A stretch of DNA of 6,231 bases from Actinomycetes bacterium. GTDB lineage: Bacteria > Actinomycetota > Acidimicrobiia > Acidimicrobiales > Microtrichaceae. The position numbers and the translations under genes are program-made. Position 1 is the stretch's first letter, and every line of letters begins with the position of its first letter. The notes below the pieces were generated by a model. That model was given only the letters and a program-made list of their open reading frames with translations. It was not told the DNA's origin and ran no database searches. Location: NCBI GenBank assembly GCA_023437745.1, contig JAEZFI010000069.1, positions 1-6,231 of the forward strand, read 5' to 3'. This document shows, piece after piece, positions 1 through 4,177 of this stretch.

Positions 1-1034
1 GGCACGAGCGCCTCGGCGCCGAGGATGTCGACGGCCAGCTCGGTCACGACCTTGTGGTACTCGGACCAGTACAGCTTGGCGATCGACGCGTCGGGCCCGG
101 GCGAGTGGCCCGAGAGGAACGAGGTCAGGGTGCGCATGCCGAGGTAGCGCATCATCTCGACCTTCGAGTAGCACCAGGCGAGCCGCTGGCGGATGTGCGG
201 GTCGCCGGTCACGCCGCGCTCACGGGCGAGGGCGACCAGGCGGTCGTACTCCTCACGGAACTTCACGGGCAGCACCGCGGCGGCCTCGCCACGCTCGAAG
301 CCGAGCAGCGTCATGGCCACGGCCCAACCGTTGTTCACGCCGCCGAGCACGTTCTCCTTGGGCACGCGGGCGTCGGTGAAGAACACCTCGTTGAACTCGC
401 TGTCGCCCGACAGCATCTTGATCGGGCGGACCTCGACGCCCGGCTGGTCCATCGGGACGAGGAGGAAGGTGATGCCCTTGTGGCGGGGCAGGTCGTTGTC
501 GGAGCGGACCAGCAGGAAGATGTAGTTGGCGAGGTGGCCGTAGGTCGTCCAGATCTTCTGGCCGTTGATCACCCACTCGTCACCGTCGAGCGTTCCCTTG
601 CACGCGAGCGAGGCGAGGTCGGAGCCCGAGTTCGGCTCGCTGAAGCCCTGGCACCACACGTGCTCGCCCGACAGCAGCTTGGGGATGTAGTGCGACTTCT
701 GCTCGTCGGTGCCCCAGTGGAGGATCGTGTTGCCGATCATCCCGATGTTGAAGACGTCGTTGGGTCCGCCGGTGGGCGCGCCCGCCTTCGCGAACTCCTC
801 GAAGAGGACGACGGTCTCGAGGTGGCTCAGCCCGGCGCCGCCGTACTCCTTGGGCCAGAACGGGCCCAGCAGGTTGTTGGCGTGGAGCGTCTTGCGCCAC
901 TGGTCGAGGAACGGGAGGACCTCGTCGGTCGGGATGGCGCCGAGTCCGGCCCACCCGTCGGGCAGGTTCTCCTGGAGGAAGGTGCGGATGCGCGTGCGGA
1001 AGGTCTCGGTCTCGGGGGGATAGACGGGCTCCAT
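1..1034 (-). CDS. Acyl-CoA dehydrogenase, 3' end outside the window
   Basis: FAD-dependent acyl-CoA dehydrogenase, expected to oxidise an acyl-CoA thioester to the trans-2-enoyl-CoA in the cytosol and pass electrons to ETF; the substrate cannot be read from sequence. 344 residues are visible of a family length near 380-400. Residues 1-110 are the N-terminal helical domain (FWPKEYGGAGLS at 59-70). The FAD/substrate beta domain follows, with GFSEPNSGSD at 130-139 close to the family signature, NGQKIWTTYG at 157-166 and FNEVFFTDARVP at 214-225. The C-terminal helical domain begins near 235 and is cut at DILGAEALV. Glu247 in the GFERGE stretch aligns by eye with the catalytic Glu of isovaleryl-CoA dehydrogenase; the alternative position (MCAD Glu376) lies beyond the edge. 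The ATG at 1034-1032 is the first start after an in-frame TGA, which is also the ROK stop codon 30 bases upstream. No Shine-Dalgarno sequence is seen. Confidence 0.95.
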   Translation of the reverse strand, partial: MEPVYPPETETFRTRIRTFLQENLPDGWAGLGAIPTDEVLPFLDQWRKTLHANNLLGPFWPKEYGGAGLSHLETVVLFEEFAKAGAPTGGPNDVFNIGMIGNTILHWGTDEQKSHYIPKLLSGEHVWCQGFSEPNSGSDLASLACKGTLDGDEWVINGQKIWTTYGHLANYIFLLVRSDNDLPRHKGITFLLVPMDQPGVEVRPIKMLSGDSEFNEVFFTDARVPKENVLGGVNNGWAVAMTLLGFERGEAAAVLPVKFREEYDRLVALARERGVTGDPHIRQRLAWCYSKVEMMRYLGMRTLTSFLSGHSPGPDASIAKLYWSEYHKVVTELAVDILGAEALV

Positions 1035-1041
1035 GACGTCG

Positions 1042-1047
1042 ATGTTA
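1042..1047 (-). promoter_or_regulatory. Candidate -10 element for the acyl-CoA dehydrogenase (leaderless)
   Basis: On the minus strand TAACAT fits the actinobacterial TANNNT -10 pattern and is followed by exactly seven bases and then the ATG of the acyl-CoA dehydrogenase. Transcription would begin at or next to the start codon. There is no Shine-Dalgarno sequence in the 30-base gap after the ROK gene, which agrees with a leaderless mRNA. No convincing -35 hexamer is visible, but -35 elements are weakly conserved in this phylum. This is inferred from spacing and motif only. Confidence 0.5.
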
Positions 1048-1064
1048 CCCGGCGGTAGCTTGCG

Positions 1065-1961
1065 TCACGAAGCAGCGAGGCCCCGCAACCCGACGGCTGC
1101 CGCGCCCACGAGTGGGCCCTCGTCGCCGCAGCCGGCCCGCACGATCCGGACGCCGTGGGCGAACTCCAGGCGGGCGCTCCGATCCAGCTCGGCCTGGGCC
1201 GCGTCGAAGAACAGGTCACCGAATCCGAGCGCCACCGAGCCCGCCACGCAGGCGAGGCGGAGGTCGAGCGCCGCGACGACCGACGCCACCGCTCGCCCGA
1301 CCAGCGTGCCGGTGCGGACCCGCACGTCCTCACCGGCCTCCGCGGCAGGGCGCCCCGTGATGCGGGCGATCGCCGTGCCCGACGCCTCGGCTTCGAGGCA
1401 CCCCTGCGCGCCGCAGCCGCAGACCCGGCCGTTCGGCTCCACGATGACGTGCCCGATGTGTCCGGCGTTCCCGGTGGCGCCGTCGAGCAGGCGCCCGTCG
1501 ACCACCAGCCCACCTCCCACGCCGGTCGAGACGACCATGGCGAGGTAGTCGTCGTGCGCCACTGCGGCGCCGCGCCAGCCCTCGGCGAGTGCGAGCGCCT
1601 TGGCGTCGTTGTCGACGAACGCCGGCAACCCGGTGAGCTCGGCCAGCCGGGCACGCAGCGGGAAGCCCCGCCAACCCGTGATGTTGAGCGGGGAGACCAG
1701 CACGCCCCCGGCCGACATCGGGCCGCCGCACCCCACCCCGACGACGGACGGACGGATCCCGTGGCGAGCGCCCTCGGCCAGCACGCCCTCGGCCAGACCG
1801 GCGAGCACCGACCAGAACGCCTCGCCGTCGTCGGCGATGGTCACGGCGCGCTGCCGGTGCAGGACACGGCCCTCGACGTCGATCAGGCCGACCTCGACCT
1901 TCGTCCCGCCCACGTCGACGCCCAGCGCCGTGATCGGGCCCAGCAACGACCAACTGCGCAC
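1065..1961 (-). CDS. ROK-family sugar kinase, probably glucokinase-like
   Basis: A cytosolic ATP-dependent hexose kinase of the ROK family, 298 residues, close to the usual 300-320. The phosphate-binding loop DVGGTK is at 16-21. The catalytic Asp is D119 in VDNDAKALALAE. The glycine-rich STGVGGGL is at 145-152. The zinc site is H171 plus C181, C183 and C188, with the same spacing as the Mlc zinc ligands, followed by CLEAEASG at 188-195. There is no N-terminal helix-turn-helix, so it is a kinase and not an Mlc/NagC-type repressor. The usual Glu of the ExGH motif is His168 (GNAGHIGH), so sugar specificity is uncertain and glucokinase is only the default call. The GTG at 1961-1959 was chosen because it precedes the ATP loop by a normal distance and sits six bases after a TAACCT -10 element. 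It lies upstream of the acyl-CoA dehydrogenase and diverges from the MoxR operon. Confidence 0.93.
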   Translation of the reverse strand: MRSWSLLGPITALGVDVGGTKVEVGLIDVEGRVLHRQRAVTIADDGEAFWSVLAGLAEGVLAEGARHGIRPSVVGVGCGGPMSAGGVLVSPLNITGWRGFPLRARLAELTGLPAFVDNDAKALALAEGWRGAAVAHDDYLAMVVSTGVGGGLVVDGRLLDGATGNAGHIGHVIVEPNGRVCGCGAQGCLEAEASGTAIARITGRPAAEAGEDVRVRTGTLVGRAVASVVAALDLRLACVAGSVALGFGDLFFDAAQAELDRSARLEFAHGVRIVRAGCGDEGPLVGAAAVGLRGLAAS

Positions 1962-1967
1962 CCGAGG

Positions 1968-1973
1968 AGGTTA
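1968..1973 (-). promoter_or_regulatory. Candidate -10 element for the ROK kinase (leaderless)
   Basis: On the minus strand TAACCT matches TANNNT and is followed by six bases (CCTCGG) and then the GTG of the ROK kinase. This places the expected transcription start on the first base of the start codon, the standard layout of a leaderless actinobacterial gene. The six-base spacer contains no Shine-Dalgarno sequence; its complement GAGGAGG lies on the other strand. No clear -35 is seen. The element shares bases 1972-1973 with a candidate plus-strand -10. Confidence 0.55.
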
Positions 1974-1977
1974 TGTT
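1972..1977 (+). promoter_or_regulatory. Candidate upstream -10 element for the MoxR operon
   Basis: TATGTT fits TANNNT on the plus strand. A start about seven bases after it would leave a leader of roughly 15 bases before the GTG of the MoxR gene. It overlaps the ROK -10 on the opposite strand by two bases, so both polymerases could not bind at once. It competes with TAGCGT at 1985-1990 as the plus-strand -10; sequence alone does not decide between them. Confidence 0.3.
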
Positions 1978-1996
1978 CCCCGGCTAGCGTCCCCGG
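1978..1996. repeat. Short CCCCGG direct repeat in the divergent promoter gap
   Basis: CCCCGG occurs at 1978-1983 and again at 1991-1996, a 13-base period. The two copies flank the palindrome GCTAGC at 1983-1988. This falls between the ROK -10 and the MoxR start codon, where an operator for either direction could sit. The units are short and GC-rich, so chance is a real possibility in this composition. Confidence 0.25.
1985..1990 (+). promoter_or_regulatory. Candidate near-leaderless -10 element for the MoxR operon
   Basis: TAGCGT fits TANNNT and lies eight bases before the GTG at 1999, so transcription could start at or one base before that codon. No Shine-Dalgarno sequence lies at a usable distance from the GTG; the nearest, GAGGAGG at 1964-1970, ends 28 bases upstream. 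The spacing is one or two bases longer than ideal and the motif is GC-rich, so it is a weaker case than the two minus-strand elements. Confidence 0.35.
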
Positions 1997-1998
1997 TC

Positions 1999-2985
1999 GT
2001 GGCCAGCGTCGATGCACACCGTCCCCCCTTGTCGCATCCGGCGTCCTTCGCGGACCTCTTCGAGGCCATCTGCCGGTCGATCGCCACGGTGATCCGGGGC
2101 AAGAACGACGTCATCGGGCTCGCCGTCGCGGCGATGCTGGCCGAGGGGCACCTCCTGGTCGAGGACGTGCCCGGCGTCGGGAAGACGTCGCTGGCCAAGG
2201 CGCTCGCCACCGCGACCGGTGGGACGTTCGGACGCCTCCAGTTCACGCCCGACCTGCTCCCGACCGACGTCGTGGGCACCTCGATCTGGAACCAGCGGGA
2301 TGCCCGGTTCGAGTACCGACCGGGTCCGATCTTCGCCAACGTCCTGCTCGCCGACGAGATCAACCGGGCCTCGCCGAAGACGCAGAGCGCGCTCCTCGAG
2401 GCGATGGCCGAGGGGCAGGTCACAGCGGACGGCACCACGCGGGCGCTGCCGGCTCCGTTCATGGTCATCGCCACGCAGAACCCGCTGGAGCACCACGGGA
2501 CCTACGCGCTGCCCGAGAGCCAGCTCGACCGCTTCCTCATGAAGGTGTCGGTCGGCTACCCGGATCGCGCCCACGAGCTGGAGCTGCTGTCCACGGACGG
2601 CGGCGAACCGGCGCTCGAGGAGCTCACGCCCGTCGTCGGACCCGACACCGTGCTCGGCCTGGCGCACGCCGCCCGATCCGTCCACGTCAGCGCCCCCCTG
2701 GCGGCGTACCTCCTCGACCTCGCGGCAGCCAGCCGCGCCCACCCCCACCTCGTCCTCGGGGTCTCCCCCCGGGCCGTCCTCGGCCTCCAGCGGGTGATGC
2801 GCGTGTGGGCTGCGGCGCACGGCCGCGACTACACGACGCCCGACGACGCGAAGGCGCTCGCCGTGCCGGTGCTCGCGCACCGCATCGCCGTGGCACCCGG
2901 GGCGGCGGTCCAGGGGATCGACGCCGACGGCGTCGTCCGCGAGCTGCTCCGCGCCGTCCCGGTGCCCTCCGAGGCGCGTCCCTGA
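1999..2985 (+). CDS. MoxR-type AAA+ ATPase
   Basis: A cytosolic AAA+ ATPase of the MoxR (AAA_3) family, thought to act as a chaperone-like remodelling factor for partners with von Willebrand A-type domains. With the GTG start it has 328 residues, normal for the family. The Walker A motif PGVGKT is at 58-63. Walker B VLLADEINR is at 115-123 with D119 and E120. The sensor 1 region is ATQNPLE with N161. The arginine-finger candidate is R178 in LDRF, and the sensor 2 candidate is R258 in GVSPRA. All key residues are present, so it should be active. The GTG at 1999 was chosen because it keeps a full N-terminal helix (FADLFEAI) and has a TANNNT element just upstream; a TTG at 2029 is the alternative and would remove ten residues. 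It is the first gene of the plus-strand operon, 16 bases before the DUF58 gene. Confidence 0.95.
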   Translation: MASVDAHRPPLSHPASFADLFEAICRSIATVIRGKNDVIGLAVAAMLAEGHLLVEDVPGVGKTSLAKALATATGGTFGRLQFTPDLLPTDVVGTSIWNQRDARFEYRPGPIFANVLLADEINRASPKTQSALLEAMAEGQVTADGTTRALPAPFMVIATQNPLEHHGTYALPESQLDRFLMKVSVGYPDRAHELELLSTDGGEPALEELTPVVGPDTVLGLAHAARSVHVSAPLAAYLLDLAAASRAHPHLVLGVSPRAVLGLQRVMRVWAAAHGRDYTTPDDAKALAVPVLAHRIAVAPGAAVQGIDADGVVRELLRAVPVPSEARP

Positions 2986-3001
2986 TCGGCACCGGCCACC
3001 G

Positions 3002-4177
3002 ATGCGGCTGACCACGACGGGTTGGGCGACCGTCGCCGGGGCCGCGGCGATGGCCGTGGCGGGACGCACGTTCGGACTGACCGAGTGGTACGTCGCCGCG
3101 GGTGCCGTGTCGACCGTGGTCGTCGTCTCCGCCGTGTGGCTGGGCCTGCAGGCGCTCGACGTCGACGTGCGACGTGTCGTGCACCCGCCACGCGTGCCGG
3201 CCGGTGAGCCCTGCCGGGTCGAGGTCACCGTGCACTCGGGTCGTCGGCGCCGCTCCCCCGTCTCGGTCCTGACCGACACCGTCGACGGCGCACTCCGCGC
3301 CCGGCTGTACGTCAGCCCGGTGGACCAGCACCGGCCGGCGACGACGCAGTACCGCCTGCCCACCACGCGACGAGGCCTCCTCCGGTTCGGCCCGCTGCGG
3401 CTCGAGGCGTCCGACCCGTTCGGGATCTGGCTCCGCCGGGTCGGCATCGAGCGGTACGCCGAGGTCGTCGTGCTGCCCGAGGTGGTGCCGCTCCAGGCGC
3501 TGCCGCCGGCGTCCGGCGAGGAGCCCGACGTGGGGCGACGCAACGTCCGGATGCTCCAGACGGCGACCGACGAGGTGTCGGCGCTGCGCGACTTCCGCCC
3601 TGGCGACGACGTGCGCAGGGTCCACTGGCCGACCACGGCGAAGGTGGGTGCACCGGTGGTCCGCCAGTACGATGAGCCGTGGCAGCGGCGGGTGACCGTG
3701 CTGCTCGACACCGCGGTCCACCGCACCGACACCTCGTCGTTCGAGCGGGCCGTCTCGGCCGCGGCGTCGATCGTCGTCTCGGGGACGGCCGCCAACCAGA
3801 TGGTCAGGCTCCTCACGCCGGGCGGGGTCGACACCGGGTTCCTCAGCGCCGACGCCGAGGTCGACCTGGCCCTCGACCTGCTGGCGACGCTCCAGCCCGA
3901 CGACACGGACGGACTCCTCGCGGTGCACCGGCGCGTCAGCCGTGAGCACCACGGCGGCACCCTGGTCACCGTGTGGGGCACGCCCGACGCTCCTGCGGTC
4001 GGGCAGCTCCGCACGATGGAGGTGCAGTTCGGCGCCGCGCTGCGCGTCGTGTGCGGCCGGGTTCCGGGCGACATGACGACGGACCGGCCGATCGTCGTGC
4101 ACGACGGCGCGCGCCCGTTCGGCGACACCTGGCGTGCGGCGATGGTCGAGCTGTCGACGGTGGGATCGGCGCCATGA
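3002..4177 (+). CDS. DUF58 membrane protein (vWA-like domain)
   Basis: A 391-residue protein. Two hydrophobic segments (about 7-23 and 29-49) form an N-terminal hairpin, so the rest should lie in the cytosol where MoxR can reach it. RRGLLRFGPLRLEASDPFG at 123-141 is the usual pre-domain stretch. The DUF58 hallmark LRDFRPGDDVRRVHW is at 195-209, followed by VRQYDE (220-225) and the strand VTVLLDT (231-237). The vWA-like metal-site motif is degenerate: D236 is kept but the DxSxS serines are Ala238 and His240. DUF58 proteins are standard partners of MoxR ATPases; the molecular role is not established. It starts 16 bases after the MoxR stop and no good Shine-Dalgarno sequence precedes the ATG, so translation may depend on coupling. 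A later ATG at 3050 would remove the first membrane segment and is unlikely. The stop overlaps the next gene's start as ATGA. Confidence 0.92.
   Translation: MRLTTTGWATVAGAAAMAVAGRTFGLTEWYVAAGAVSTVVVVSAVWLGLQALDVDVRRVVHPPRVPAGEPCRVEVTVHSGRRRRSPVSVLTDTVDGALRARLYVSPVDQHRPATTQYRLPTTRRGLLRFGPLRLEASDPFGIWLRRVGIERYAEVVVLPEVVPLQALPPASGEEPDVGRRNVRMLQTATDEVSALRDFRPGDDVRRVHWPTTAKVGAPVVRQYDEPWQRRVTVLLDTAVHRTDTSSFERAVSAAASIVVSGTAANQMVRLLTPGGVDTGFLSADAEVDLALDLLATLQPDDTDGLLAVHRRVSREHHGGTLVTVWGTPDAPAVGQLRTMEVQFGAALRVVCGRVPGDMTTDRPIVVHDGARPFGDTWRAAMVELSTVGSAP

Noticed and set aside
54..1058. A 334-codon open frame on the plus strand opposite the acyl-CoA dehydrogenase
   Set aside because: It is the antisense shadow of a gene with unmistakable dehydrogenase motifs; the translation is repetitive in Val, Glu, Arg and Gly.
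1035..1064. Possible terminator between the ROK kinase and the dehydrogenase
   Set aside because: No stable hairpin followed by a T run can be drawn in these 30 bases on either strand.
1600..1998. Upstream extension of the MoxR frame back to 1600
   Set aside because: The frame is open there only because it runs antisense through the ROK gene. The extension has no MoxR-family homology by eye and would make the protein about 130 residues too long.
1155..3011. A 618-codon open frame on the plus strand spanning the ROK gene, the divergent gap and MoxR
   Set aside because: It would cross two opposite-strand genes and a promoter region, and its Arg/Pro/Gly-rich translation has no domain signature.
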